Origin: Planctomycetota bacterium
Lineage (GTDB): Bacteria; Planctomycetota; Planctomycetia; Planctomycetales; Planctomycetaceae
Length of the DNA stretch: 64,000 bases
Direction: 5' to 3'
Assembly: GCA_014584345.1 (NCBI GenBank)
Contig: JACTNB010000019.1
Coordinates: 186,001 to 250,000, forward strand
Under the pieces are notes generated by a model that made no database searches, was not told the origin of the DNA, and saw nothing but the letters and a program-made list of their open reading frames with translations. The translations under genes were made by a program, and so were the position numbers. Positions within the stretch are counted from its first letter, which is position 1. The number at the start of each line of letters is the position of its first letter. Below, piece after piece: positions 26,930 to 35,959 of the stretch.

Positions 26930-27244
26930 ATTCACCTCGCAAGGGGGGGGAAGACAGCACGAAGACCAATCCCTGTTTCAGGCAGCACGACAGATTGGCA
27001 TGTCGTTAATCAGAACGCGACCCGCCGGAATTTTCCAGGGAAACAGCCCCGGAATCGCCGCGATTCACAAGAAATAGAGTCGATCAAGGCCTTCGAACCG
27101 CGCGGCTGCAAGAAGTTCGAAAACGCGTCCTCTGCATGCCGCGAACCCGGATTTCCCGAAAACTCCCGATACCCAGGCGGACTTGCTGGGTTCTATAAGC
27201 TATCAGGCTCCCATCCACAATCCTGTCTCCACAAGGCGTATGCG
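26930..27244. other. Divergent intergenic region, 315 bases
   Basis: Separates the PQQ propeller and the deiodinase-like gene, so it must carry both promoters. A run of about nine G lies next to the propeller start. No convincing promoter, RNA or repeat was recognised. Confidence 0.4.
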
Positions 27245-27973
27245 ATGCAAAACCCTTTTCCAGTTCTCTGCCTGCTCGCGGGAGTAAGCTTGCTGTCCTG
27301 GTTTTCCGCATCCGGACAAACCCCTCCCGAGGGGCGAAGCCGCGGGGGACGCCTCAAGCCGGGAGAGATTGTCACGCCCGCAGATCGTGGCGTGAAATGG
27401 CAAAACCAACTCCAGGTAGGCGAACCGGCCCCTCCCTTCACTCTTCCGCTGCTCTCCATAGAAAAAAACAGCAGCCAGAATGCCAAGCGGGAAGCAGAGA
27501 CCACGGTCTCCCTCGACAAACTCCGCGCGGAACGCCCCGTCGTGCTGATTTTTGGCAGTCTGACCTGCCCGCCGTTTCGCGGCCAACTCGAAAACGTCGA
27601 CGCGTTGTACGATCAGTTCAAGGATCGAGCGGAATTTCTGTTCGTCTATATTCGCGAAGCCCATCCCGATTCCATCGTCTCCGTACTGGATGAATCTGGC
27701 AACGAAACACTGCTGAAAATCGTCCAGCCCAAGGACGATACGACCCGCACCTCGACGGCGGCCACCTGTCAACGCACGACAGATCTGCGGATGCCCGTGG
27801 CGGTGGATGGTCTAGAAAACGCCGTGGGGCAGGCCTACGCGGGATGGCCAAACCGCATGGTAGTCGTTGGCACGGATGGAAACATTATGATGGCCAGCGC
27901 CCCTTCACCCCGCGGGACCGACGCGCGAAGGCTGCGTCTCTGGCTCGAGGAAAATCTCCTCGCCACTAATTGA
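27245..27973 (+). CDS. Iodothyronine deiodinase-like redoxin, exported, Cys form
   Basis: 242 residues with an N-terminal signal peptide (CLLAGVSLLSWFSASG, cleavage near residue 24). The core has a thioredoxin-like fold with FGSLTCPPFRGQ around Cys108, which matches the deiodinase active site FGSxT(U/C)PPF where vertebrate enzymes have selenocysteine. YIREAHPDSI and GWPNRMVVVGTDGNI are further family features. Bacterial homologs are common in planctomycetes and probably act as peroxide or thiol reductases in the envelope rather than on iodothyronines. No SECIS is needed since the residue is an ordinary TGC cysteine codon. It stands alone between a divergent propeller gene and the flavin oxidase operon. 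Confidence 0.8.
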   Translation: MQNPFPVLCLLAGVSLLSWFSASGQTPPEGRSRGGRLKPGEIVTPADRGVKWQNQLQVGEPAPPFTLPLLSIEKNSSQNAKREAETTVSLDKLRAERPVVLIFGSLTCPPFRGQLENVDALYDQFKDRAEFLFVYIREAHPDSIVSVLDESGNETLLKIVQPKDDTTRTSTAATCQRTTDLRMPVAVDGLENAVGQAYAGWPNRMVVVGTDGNIMMASAPSPRGTDARRLRLWLEENLLATN

Positions 27974-28328
27974 AACAGCAGTCAAACTCCGGGAATCCTC
28001 CACCTGTTTCCATTGGGCGAAGTCAAACGAGAACCCATTCCCACATCAGCAGATGATCGGTTTCCCTGGCCACGCGCGGGGAGCATGCAATCCCGATCGA
28101 TTCCACTTGATAACTCCATTTGAAGACAGAGGCCCCGAATCGACCTGTCCCGTCCGCGAAACACCGCTTGGCCTCTCGAATTCGGATGGATTCACGGAAG
28201 GGATTCTCGCTATGTTAATATCCGTTTTCCCCACAATTTCACCGCACCCGATGTAGAATCGGGTAGGCTGTTGCCGTTATTTTTCATTCAAGCCTGAATT
28301 CGGACTCAAACCTCCAGAACATCCAACG
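27974..28328. other. Intergenic region, 355 bases
   Basis: Precedes the three-gene set 28329-31784 and should contain its promoter. AT content rises around 28210-28300, but no clear boxes, hairpins or repeats were seen. Short ORFs here look accidental. Confidence 0.4.
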
Positions 28329-29786
28329 ATGAGCACTCTTTCGCAACAACCTGCCTCGCAAGCCCTCCGCGCGACACACGCCGTTTGTCCCAGGACGAAC
28401 ACGCGTGGGAGTCACGTGAGTCGTGTCGGCATCGTGGGCGGAGGTCCGGGGGGACTGATGACGGCCTATTTTCTGGAGAAACTGGCCGGTGCTCCGTTGC
28501 GAATAACCCTCTTCGAGGCCTCCCCGCGTCTCGGGGGCAAACTGCACACGCCCCATTTTTCGCACGCGCCGGCTCCCTACAACTCCGTACGCTACGAGGC
28601 CGGAGCCGCGGAATTCTACGATTATTCCATTCACGACGACGATCCCCTCAAGGAGTTGATCGCCGAAATGGGATTATCCATCGCCTTCATGGGAGGCTCC
28701 GGACTAATCCTGGAGGACCGTCCGGTTGCAAACCTGGAAGATCTGCGAGACCAGTTCGGCGAAGCCGCCTGTCAGGCCTTCCTGAACTTCGATGGGCGTG
28801 CCCGGGGAGAAATGTCCCCCACGGAGTTTTATCACTCCGATTTTCCCGAGGGAGCCTCTCCCAGTCCCGGCGAAATCAGCTTCGAAACGTTTCTGCGGTC
28901 CCTGCCCAACCCGCGGGCGCGCCAGATCGTCGAGACGCTCATTCACAGCGACCTGGCCACCGAACCCCGGTTCACCAGCACCGCCTATGGATTGCAGAAT
29001 TATCTCATGAACGACCCTGCCTACATGCAGCTTTACAGCATTGTCGGCGGAAACGACCTGCTCCCACGGGAACTGGCCTCGCGCATTGCCGCGGAGAAAT
29101 GTCTCGAACATCGCGTCGAAAACATCACCGCCGAACAGGACGGGCGGTTCCTGGTCACGACCAGTTCGCAACAGGGAGATAGCGTGGAGGAATTCGATTA
29201 CGTCGTGGTCGCCTTGCCTCATAATCAGGTTTCCCGACTCGCCTTCCGCGACGAGCAACTGGCCGTGGCAATTCAGCAGCATCAGGCCTATTACGATTAC
29301 CCCGCGCATTATCTGCGCGTGACCATTCTGTTCGATAGCCCCTTCTGGCGTAAAACGTTGACGGAATCCTTCTGGATGCTCGATCGGTTCGGCGGCTGTT
29401 GCCTGTACGATGAATCGCTCCGCGAACCGGCACTCGAATGCGGCGTCCTCGGCTGGCTACTGGGGGGGCAGGCCGCCAGCGATCTGGCTCATCACGACGA
29501 CGCCCATCTGATCGATCTGATGCTCGATTCCCTCCCGGATTTTCTCCGGGAAGGGCGCGATCGATTTCTTTCAGGCCACGTGCATCGCTGGATTGGAGCC
29601 GTCAATGCGCGGCCCGGGGGTGTGCGACCGTTGCCCCAGCCCAGCAGACATCATCCCGCGCCAGTCAAGTGTCCCCGCCTCTTACTGGTAGGCGATTATC
29701 TATACGATTCCACTCTCAACGGTGTTTGCGACTCAGCGGATTATGTCGCCCGCTGGATCGCCGGCGATCTGACCAATACCATCTGA
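28329..29786 (+). CDS. FAD-dependent amine oxidase/protoporphyrinogen oxidase-like protein
   Basis: 485 residues. A 31-residue polar leader precedes VGIVGGGPGGLMTAYFLE, the dinucleotide-binding fold for FAD, followed by the ribose-binding Glu region (LFEASPRLGGKL) and, at the C-terminus, LVGDYLYDSTLNGVCDSADYVARWI, the closing FAD motif of flavin-containing amine oxidases, phytoene desaturases and HemY-like enzymes. A GTG start at 28416 would remove the leader. Substrate is not evident; the context offers no carotenoid or haem genes. An RMD1-like gene starts 51 bases after its stop, and an acyltransferase-like gene follows, suggesting one operon. Confidence 0.82.
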   Translation: MSTLSQQPASQALRATHAVCPRTNTRGSHVSRVGIVGGGPGGLMTAYFLEKLAGAPLRITLFEASPRLGGKLHTPHFSHAPAPYNSVRYEAGAAEFYDYSIHDDDPLKELIAEMGLSIAFMGGSGLILEDRPVANLEDLRDQFGEAACQAFLNFDGRARGEMSPTEFYHSDFPEGASPSPGEISFETFLRSLPNPRARQIVETLIHSDLATEPRFTSTAYGLQNYLMNDPAYMQLYSIVGGNDLLPRELASRIAAEKCLEHRVENITAEQDGRFLVTTSSQQGDSVEEFDYVVVALPHNQVSRLAFRDEQLAVAIQQHQAYYDYPAHYLRVTILFDSPFWRKTLTESFWMLDRFGGCCLYDESLREPALECGVLGWLLGGQAASDLAHHDDAHLIDLMLDSLPDFLREGRDRFLSGHVHRWIGAVNARPGGVRPLPQPSRHHPAPVKCPRLLLVGDYLYDSTLNGVCDSADYVARWIAGDLTNTI

Positions 29787-29837
29787 ACACCACGTTTGTT
29801 ACGCCTCCGTTCTTGATTTCCAGAATTTCCATTCGCC

Positions 29838-30698
29838 ATGTCCGTCACCTTGCCGCAATCTCTGCCCGATCATTCCCGGATCACACGCATCGCCTATCTT
29901 CCCGTGGAGACGCCCCATCCCGATGTGATTGCCGAGTTCCCCGCCCCCGTGCGCATGCGAGCCGTCAGGCTGTCCGCGGAGGACGATACGTATCCGTCGC
30001 CATCCCCCGCTCTGCGTGCCCGATTGACGCTACTCTCGATTCCCGTCGCCGAGCCGGACGAAAGAGTGCTGGAATCGGCCCGCGAATGGGTTCAGCAACA
30101 CGCGGAACCGGATGCCGGACTTGCCTCGCGACAGCCCACGCAGTTGTTGATGTTCCACGGCATGCACATCTTCTGGGGCCGAGGCTGCGCGGCCCTGCTG
30201 GCCGCCGCGGACCGTCTCCCGGTCGCCGAGCAGGCCTTCATAGAAGCCGCCTATTTTGAAGGGGAATTGTACGAAATCGAAACCCTGCTCAATCACGATT
30301 GGCCGCTGCTCGAACAGGATATCCCCTGTGCTTTCGACTTTTCCGCCCGGAATCTTTCCCGGCAGCCCGAGTTGCGTCAGCGGTTCGGCAAGGTGCTGCA
30401 ATTGCAGTCGCGTCTGTCGCGCATCTTGCCTTATCTCGAGGCCCCCCATGCCTACCCGCCCACGGTTGCCAGTCAGATCGGCGAACGTCTCCGGGAACGG
30501 ATGCGAGTGGAATATCGCATCGAATGGCTTGATGGGCAACTCGAAGTGTTCGAGCAGGTTTACGAATTGTGTGGCGATCGCTCCAGCAATTTCGTGCATG
30601 CCCGCGCCACCAACGCGCTGGAATGGGTGATCATACTGCTGCTGGTCGTGCAAATTCTGTTGATGCTGTTCGAGACTTTGTCCGTGGTCGAGGCATGA
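29838..30698 (+). CDS. RMD1/DUF155-like protein with C-terminal membrane anchor
   Basis: 286 residues. Most of the chain is soluble and helical, and the C-terminus has the pattern RMRVEYRIEWLDGQLEVFEQ, then ATNALEWVIILLLVVQILLM, i.e. a long coiled helix followed by LEWxIILL and a single membrane helix. This arrangement resembles the RMD1/RMND1 (DUF155) family, whose mitochondrial members support translation at the membrane; bacterial roles are undefined. The match is by overall pattern, not by a catalytic motif. It lies between a flavin oxidase and an HGSNAT-like gene, with only three bases to the latter. Confidence 0.55.
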   Translation: MSVTLPQSLPDHSRITRIAYLPVETPHPDVIAEFPAPVRMRAVRLSAEDDTYPSPSPALRARLTLLSIPVAEPDERVLESAREWVQQHAEPDAGLASRQPTQLLMFHGMHIFWGRGCAALLAAADRLPVAEQAFIEAAYFEGELYEIETLLNHDWPLLEQDIPCAFDFSARNLSRQPELRQRFGKVLQLQSRLSRILPYLEAPHAYPPTVASQIGERLRERMRVEYRIEWLDGQLEVFEQVYELCGDRSSNFVHARATNALEWVIILLLVVQILLMLFETLSVVEA

Positions 30699-30701
30699 AG
30701 C

Positions 30702-31784
30702 ATGCGCTACTCCTCGATCGATCTCATGAGAACCATCGCCATCTGCGTGATGGTGATGGTCCATTTTGGGGAAAACCTGGCCGGATATATCCCCCCGATT
30801 ACTGGTTTCGGGGCCCCGCTGTTCGCATTTCTGTCGGGAATGAGTTATCGCTTATGGGTCAATGGGCAGGAGGCGCGGCAACGAAGTCCCGAGGAGATTT
30901 CGAAGGTCTCCGTCCGGCGCGGATTGTTCGTGTTCGGCATCGGAATCGCGTTCAATGTCCTTGTCTGGCTGCCCGAGGATGTCTTTAACTGGGACGTATT
31001 GACATTCATCGGCACTGCCTTGCTGATATTGAATCTGGTGCGCCAGCAACCCGCGCCGCTGCTGCTGTTCATGGCGTTCCTTTCCCTGTTCTTTGCTCCG
31101 GTCTTTCGCTACCTGGTCGATTACAATGCCTATTGGACGAACAATTACTTCGACTACGATTTTACCCTGTCCGATGTGCTGATCGGGTATCTCGTCACGG
31201 GCTATTTCCCCCTCTTTCCGTGGATCACGTACTCCCTTGTCGGTTTTCTCCTGGCGGGCTGGATGTTCCCGCCTTCCGGGCAACCCGCGCCCAACGTTCG
31301 GGGTGTGCTACTTTCGGGAACGGCCCTCGTGCTGTTATCCGGCCTGGCGGTCTGGACACATCCCACCACGTCCACGGCGATGACAAAAATCTTCTGGCTT
31401 GGCTGGAAAATGTATCCCCCCACGACGGAATACGTGGCCGGAACCCTGGGCATGGCCATGGTTCTATTTGGCACGCTGCATGCCTGCGTCGATCGCAACC
31501 CCCGGATCAGCGAAAACAACGTGGTACTGGGAATCGCGATGGCCTGCAGCCGCAACGCCTTCACTATTTATCTGCTGCACCACCTGGTGCATGTCTGGCC
31601 GATGTGGGTGTATGGCCTCGCTATGGGCCAGAATCCGGATTATTACTGGAAACAGTTGCTCCCCGCCTCCACCGCGCTGCTGCTCGCGGGACTATTCCTC
31701 GCCCTGATGTTTTTCATCCTCTGGCGCGTCGGCCCCGATCGCAACCATGGCATAGAACGCTGGATGCGCTGGCTCTGCGATTGA
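30702..31784 (+). CDS. Multi-pass acyltransferase-like membrane protein (heparan-alpha-glucosaminide N-acetyltransferase/DUF1624 type)
   Basis: 360 residues with about ten membrane helices. The opening RYSSIDLMRTIAICVMVMVHFGEN has the (R)xxSxDLxRxxAxxxMVxxH pattern of the HGSNAT/DUF1624 family, where the histidine is implicated in transmembrane acetyl transfer from acetyl-CoA. Further conserved-looking parts are FGAPLFAFLSGMSY and ACSRNAFTIYLLHHLVHVW, also reminiscent of acyltransferase family 3 proteins. It starts three bases after the RMD1-like stop, so translation is probably coupled. A role in acylating envelope glycans is an inference. Confidence 0.75.
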   Translation: MRYSSIDLMRTIAICVMVMVHFGENLAGYIPPITGFGAPLFAFLSGMSYRLWVNGQEARQRSPEEISKVSVRRGLFVFGIGIAFNVLVWLPEDVFNWDVLTFIGTALLILNLVRQQPAPLLLFMAFLSLFFAPVFRYLVDYNAYWTNNYFDYDFTLSDVLIGYLVTGYFPLFPWITYSLVGFLLAGWMFPPSGQPAPNVRGVLLSGTALVLLSGLAVWTHPTTSTAMTKIFWLGWKMYPPTTEYVAGTLGMAMVLFGTLHACVDRNPRISENNVVLGIAMACSRNAFTIYLLHHLVHVWPMWVYGLAMGQNPDYYWKQLLPASTALLLAGLFLALMFFILWRVGPDRNHGIERWMRWLCD

Positions 31785-32026
31785 GCCCGCGTTTCCCGCC
31801 GGGAGCGCGTGGGGGTGGGGAGAGGCATCGATCTCGCTGGCTGGGATCAAACGGATGGGGAGTGTGTTGCTTGAGGGATTGAATCCGACAGCGGTTTGCC
31901 ACAGCGAGTTGGTACATCACGCCGCTGGGGGCGGGTTGTTCTAGGGAACTGGCCGGTACATCGATATCGGGACACGAGCAGGCATTGAGTCGCGACACGA
32001 TGACCTGCGTGTCGCCACGTCCCGGG

Positions 32027-32719
32027 TTACCAGCGTTCGTTGCGGGCTCCCAGGGATTGCAGACTCATTAACGCCAACAGACCGAACAGCACGGCTGCAT
32101 AGCGTGCCTCCAGCCGATAGAACAGCAGCGCCATCGCAAAGCCAACCCCCACGCTGATCCGCAAGGACCACAGCTCGCTGTCCACGCGGCGAAACAACGA
32201 GAGCACATCTCGGCAGATCTGCCCCCCATCCAGAGGCAGTACGGGCAGCAGGTTCACCAACCCCCAATACAAATTGATGTATCCCAACATGCCAAACGCC
32301 ACCAGTAGCTGCTGGTTGAGATTCACGCCAGCGCGGTCCAGTACGATTTCCAGCAGCAGCACGACTCCAAAAAAGACAAATCCCGCCAGCGGACCCGCCA
32401 GCAGGATCGCGATCGAGGTCCAGGCCGAATAACCCCGCCCCGGCGTGAAGCTGGCATACCCCCCGAAATGGTGCAACACAATATGTGGCCAGTACCCAAA
32501 GGCCCGCGCCATCAGCGCATGCCCCATTTCATGCACCAGGATCGACAAGAAAACGCACATCACCCAGATCACCACCAGATCGGGTCTCCCCAACTGCCAG
32601 CCGAATATCACCGAGACCAGCCAGAACAGGGGATGGATCCGGGCCGGAATCCCCAACAGCGAAAATTCAATATCGTACGGCGTGCGACTGACCTGTCCAA
32701 ACATGGCGCTACAATTCAT
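32027..32719 (-). CDS. Site-2 protease-type M50 membrane metalloprotease
   Basis: About 230 residues, five to six membrane helices. The zinc motif HEMGH (His63, Glu64, His67) sits in the first half and the third ligand in LPLDGG (Asp164), both as in compact bacterial S2P/SREBP-type peptidases (rhomboid-unrelated, no PDZ domain). Such proteases cleave membrane-spanning regulators or signal-peptide remnants. ATG 32719 is chosen; ATG 32704 is possible and a TTG at 32752 would overlap purL. It follows purL by 26 bases on the same strand and is probably co-transcribed with it. Confidence 0.85.
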   Translation of the reverse strand: MNCSAMFGQVSRTPYDIEFSLLGIPARIHPLFWLVSVIFGWQLGRPDLVVIWVMCVFLSILVHEMGHALMARAFGYWPHIVLHHFGGYASFTPGRGYSAWTSIAILLAGPLAGFVFFGVVLLLEIVLDRAGVNLNQQLLVAFGMLGYINLYWGLVNLLPVLPLDGGQICRDVLSLFRRVDSELWSLRISVGVGFAMALLFYRLEARYAAVLFGLLALMSLQSLGARNERW

Positions 32720-32745
32720 CGTGCGAGGAAAATGAAACAATACGC

Positions 32746-35694
32746 TCAGCAATCCCAGTTCAGCGTTCCCTGCCAGGCCTGTTTCAACTCGGCCAGGTTC
32801 TGCTGAATCACACTCGCGCCGGAAGAATTGACAATCCTCAGGGACTGGTCGTCGGTCACCTCGCCCACCCAGGCAAAGGGCAAACCCTGCATACAGGCAG
32901 CCACGCTCGAAACGTATTCCGGCGGCACTTCCACCAGGAAACGCGTATTGCTTTCGGAAAATAGCTTAATGGAATCCGCCTCCGCCCCCGAGACATCCGC
33001 CGACACGGGAACGGCGTCCAGATTCAGCGTCGCCCCGCAGCCCCCCGCGAACGCCATTTCCGCAATCGCAACGGCCAGACCCCCTTCGCTCAGATCGTGA
33101 CAACTGCGAATCCACCCCCGTTGAATCGCCTCGTGCAAAGCCGCGAAGATGCGGTTTGCCTGCTGAAAATCGACTTTCGGAACCGTTCCCCCCGTCAACC
33201 CGTTCACCAGGCAATAATGGCTGCCTCCCAGTTCGTTCCGGGTCAACCCCAGCAGACCCAGTCGCTGCCCGGGAGACTTCAAATCCATCGTGACGCAGCG
33301 TTCGATCGAATCAACCTGCCCCAACGCGCTGATCAGCAACGAGCAGGGAATCGAAACCGTCCGCGTGGCCCCCTCCGCCGTGTAGGTAAACTCATTATGC
33401 AGCGAATCCTTACCGCTGATGAACGGTGTCCCATACGCAATGGCCGCCTCCTGGCAGCCGATCGCCGCCCGAACCAGCGAACCCAGGGTCTCCGGGCGAT
33501 CCGTGTTTCCCCAGCAGAAATTGTCCAGAATGGCGATTTTTTCCGGATCGGCCCCGACCGCCACGCAGTTCCGTATCGCTTCATCGATCGACGAAGCCGC
33601 CATCCAGTACGGATCGAAATCGCCCAGGCGGGGATTCATCCCGTTGGCGATCACCAGGCCCCGTTCCGATGCCAGATCGGGTTGGATCACGGCGGCGTCT
33701 CCCGGTCCATCCCCCGCCACGCCCACCAGCGGCTTCAGCACGCTCCCAGCCTGTACCTCATGATCGTACTGGCGAATGATCCATTCCTTGCTGCACACAT
33801 TCGGCGAAGCCAGAATCCGCAACAGGTCCCCCGTGTAGTCGGATTGCAATGTCAACTGGAGTGGATCCTCGGGAATGCGCGCATACACCGCCTCGCGGAC
33901 GATGGGGGGGCGTCCCTCGTGCAGGAACCGCATTTCCAGGTTTCCGACCTCCGTCTCCCGATACTTCAGCACGAGGCGGCCGTGATCCGCGAATTTCCCC
34001 AGGATCGTCGCTTCCACCCCTTCGCTCGCGCACACCTCGTGAAAGCGTTCCCAGTTCTCGGGCGGAACCGCCAGTACCATCCGCTCCTGGGCCTCGGAAA
34101 TCCAGACTTCCATGTAGGACAATCCCGCGTACTTGAGCGGCGCGCGATCCAGCCACACTTCCGCCCCCGTCTCCTCGCCCATTTCGCCGATTGCGCTGCT
34201 GAACCCGCCCGCGCCGCAATCCGTGATCGCCGTGAACAGGTTCATGTCGCGCGCCTTGAGCACTGCATCAGCCACCATCTTCTCCGTAATGGCATTCCCA
34301 ATCTGCACCGCACCGCCCGAGGTCTCCTCGCTTTTCTCCGTCAGCACCGCCGAGGAAAACGTCGCGCCGTGGATCCCATCCAGTCCCGTGCGCCCCCCTA
34401 TCGCCACAATCAGATTCCCGGGTTCGACGCGCTTCGTCGATTTCCCTCGCGGAATGATCGCCACGTTCCCGCAGTACACCAGGGGATTGCCGATGTAGCG
34501 GCGGTCGAAAAACACGGCACCATTCACCGTGGGAATCCCCATGCGGTTGCCATAATCCCGCACGCCCGCCACCACGCCCCGGGCCACCGTCCGCGGATGC
34601 AACACACCCGGAGGCAATTCCTCGTGCGTCAGATCGGAGGGGGCAAAGCAGAACACATCCGTATTGGCAACCGGTTTTCCCCCCAGGCCCGTCCCCAGGC
34701 AATCCCGAATCACCCCCCCTATCCCCGTATTGGCCCCCCCGTAGGGTTCCAGGGCCGAGGGGCGGTTGTGGGTTTCCACCTTAAAGCAGGCATCAAAGCG
34801 CTCGTTGAACGTGACGATCCCCGCATTGTCGCGAAACACGCTCACGCACCAGTCGTTCTCGCCCAGCGACTCGCGAATCCGCACCGTCGCCGCGAAAATT
34901 GTTTCCTTCAGCATGTTTTCGTATTGATGCTCGTGCATTTCGTCCCGGTAACGTATCCGCCCCCCCAGGGTTTTATGCGAGCAGTGTTCGCTCCAGGTTT
35001 GCGCCACGGTCTCCAACTCGATATCGGTCGGCTCGCGGCCCAACTCCGCAAAATGCCGCTGGATTGTCTGCATTTCCACCAGCGAAAGGGACAATTGATT
35101 TTCGCGGCTGATCCGCAGCAAGTCCGCGTCGTTCAAGCCCGACAACGGAATCGTCACCAGGTGAAACGGCTTGTTCTGCCCCACGAACAGGCTGGTCAAC
35201 CTGAGTGGACCAGAAACCACCCGCTCGATGGCCTCGTTGGCCAGAACGCGGGTACTCACGCGTCGCAATTCCGCCGGGTCGGCATCGTGGTTGAACCAGT
35301 ACCGCCGCGCGGTTGCCACCGCCGTTACGCGAACGCCACGCAACTCCAGTTCGCGCCGGGTGCTCAGGGCCACATTATCCGTCATCCCCGGCTTGAATAA
35401 CACATTCACCTGCAACGCGTTCCCCTGACGCGAGGTTTCCGCGGCAGGGTCGGCCGGGGTTTCCCCGGCAAGGTCCAGGCGTCGGGTGCGGCAATGTTCG
35501 ACAACCGGATCGGTCACCAGTCGCCCGATCGAACTCAGGGCCACGCCATCGATCTCCCCCTCGACCAGCAGCAGTCGCGCGCTGTGTACTTGCCTGATGC
35601 TAGGACACCCGATTCCCTGGGCTTCATGCAAGACGCGGCTGGCTTCCCGATCGACCTGATCGGCATTGGCGACAATTTCGATTTCCCAGAGCAT
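32746..35694 (-). CDS. purL: Phosphoribosylformylglycinamidine synthase, PurS-PurL fused form
   Basis: 982 residues. Converts FGAR plus ammonia and ATP to FGAM in purine synthesis. Residues about 95-180 resemble PurS (VNVLFKPGMTDNVALSTRRELELRG), in front of the PurL catalytic core with TWSEHCSHKT, FKVETHNRPSALEPYGGANTG, VGGRTGLDGIHGATFSS-like IGGRTGLDGIHG and SGKDSLHNEF. No PurQ glutaminase domain is attached, so a separate PurQ must supply ammonia; it is not in the window. The ATG at 35694 gives a family-like N-terminus (MLWEIEIV). A 265-base spacer separates it from the divergent sppA. Confidence 0.93.
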   Translation of the reverse strand: MLWEIEIVANADQVDREASRVLHEAQGIGCPSIRQVHSARLLLVEGEIDGVALSSIGRLVTDPVVEHCRTRRLDLAGETPADPAAETSRQGNALQVNVLFKPGMTDNVALSTRRELELRGVRVTAVATARRYWFNHDADPAELRRVSTRVLANEAIERVVSGPLRLTSLFVGQNKPFHLVTIPLSGLNDADLLRISRENQLSLSLVEMQTIQRHFAELGREPTDIELETVAQTWSEHCSHKTLGGRIRYRDEMHEHQYENMLKETIFAATVRIRESLGENDWCVSVFRDNAGIVTFNERFDACFKVETHNRPSALEPYGGANTGIGGVIRDCLGTGLGGKPVANTDVFCFAPSDLTHEELPPGVLHPRTVARGVVAGVRDYGNRMGIPTVNGAVFFDRRYIGNPLVYCGNVAIIPRGKSTKRVEPGNLIVAIGGRTGLDGIHGATFSSAVLTEKSEETSGGAVQIGNAITEKMVADAVLKARDMNLFTAITDCGAGGFSSAIGEMGEETGAEVWLDRAPLKYAGLSYMEVWISEAQERMVLAVPPENWERFHEVCASEGVEATILGKFADHGRLVLKYRETEVGNLEMRFLHEGRPPIVREAVYARIPEDPLQLTLQSDYTGDLLRILASPNVCSKEWIIRQYDHEVQAGSVLKPLVGVAGDGPGDAAVIQPDLASERGLVIANGMNPRLGDFDPYWMAASSIDEAIRNCVAVGADPEKIAILDNFCWGNTDRPETLGSLVRAAIGCQEAAIAYGTPFISGKDSLHNEFTYTAEGATRTVSIPCSLLISALGQVDSIERCVTMDLKSPGQRLGLLGLTRNELGGSHYCLVNGLTGGTVPKVDFQQANRIFAALHEAIQRGWIRSCHDLSEGGLAVAIAEMAFAGGCGATLNLDAVPVSADVSGAEADSIKLFSESNTRFLVEVPPEYVSSVAACMQGLPFAWVGEVTDDQSLRIVNSSGASVIQQNLAELKQAWQGTLNWDC

Positions 35695-35876
35695 ATCGGT
35701 AATAATTCATTCATATCGGGCAAGTGAAATGGACTTCTCGGCCTATCATATCGAGACCAACCACAGAATCAACGCGAGGCAATTCCGGCTCCTCTGCTAC
35801 TCCCGATCAAGTCCCTTGGGGTCATCTCGGGACTGAATGATTTGACCATCGCATCCATTGCAGGATATGATTTTTT

Positions 35877-35934
35877 CGACCCCAGGAGGGATTCTCGGGG
35901 TCGCCTGCCACCCCGAGGCACTCTGGAATGCCTC
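35877..35934 (+). promoter_or_regulatory. Tandem hairpins in the sppA leader
   Basis: First hairpin: CGACCCC (35877-35883) pairs with GGGGTCG (35897-35903), enclosing an AGGAGGG purine run in the loop. Second: GAGGCA (35915-35920) pairs with TGCCTC (35929-35934). Both lie within 85 bases of the sppA start, which has its own AAGGA site. A structured 5' leader is likely, function unknown. Confidence 0.4.
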
Positions 35935-35959
35935 CTCGTAGAAATTTAAGGATGAAAAC

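Noticed and set aside
31714..31998. 94-codon minus-strand frame after the acyltransferase gene
   Set aside because: Overlaps the 3' end of a real gene on the other strand and has no ribosome site or motif.
33097..35400. 767-codon open frame antisense to purL
   Set aside because: It is a GC-driven shadow of a clear purL gene; the translation is rich in His, Arg, Pro and Gln and has no family motif.
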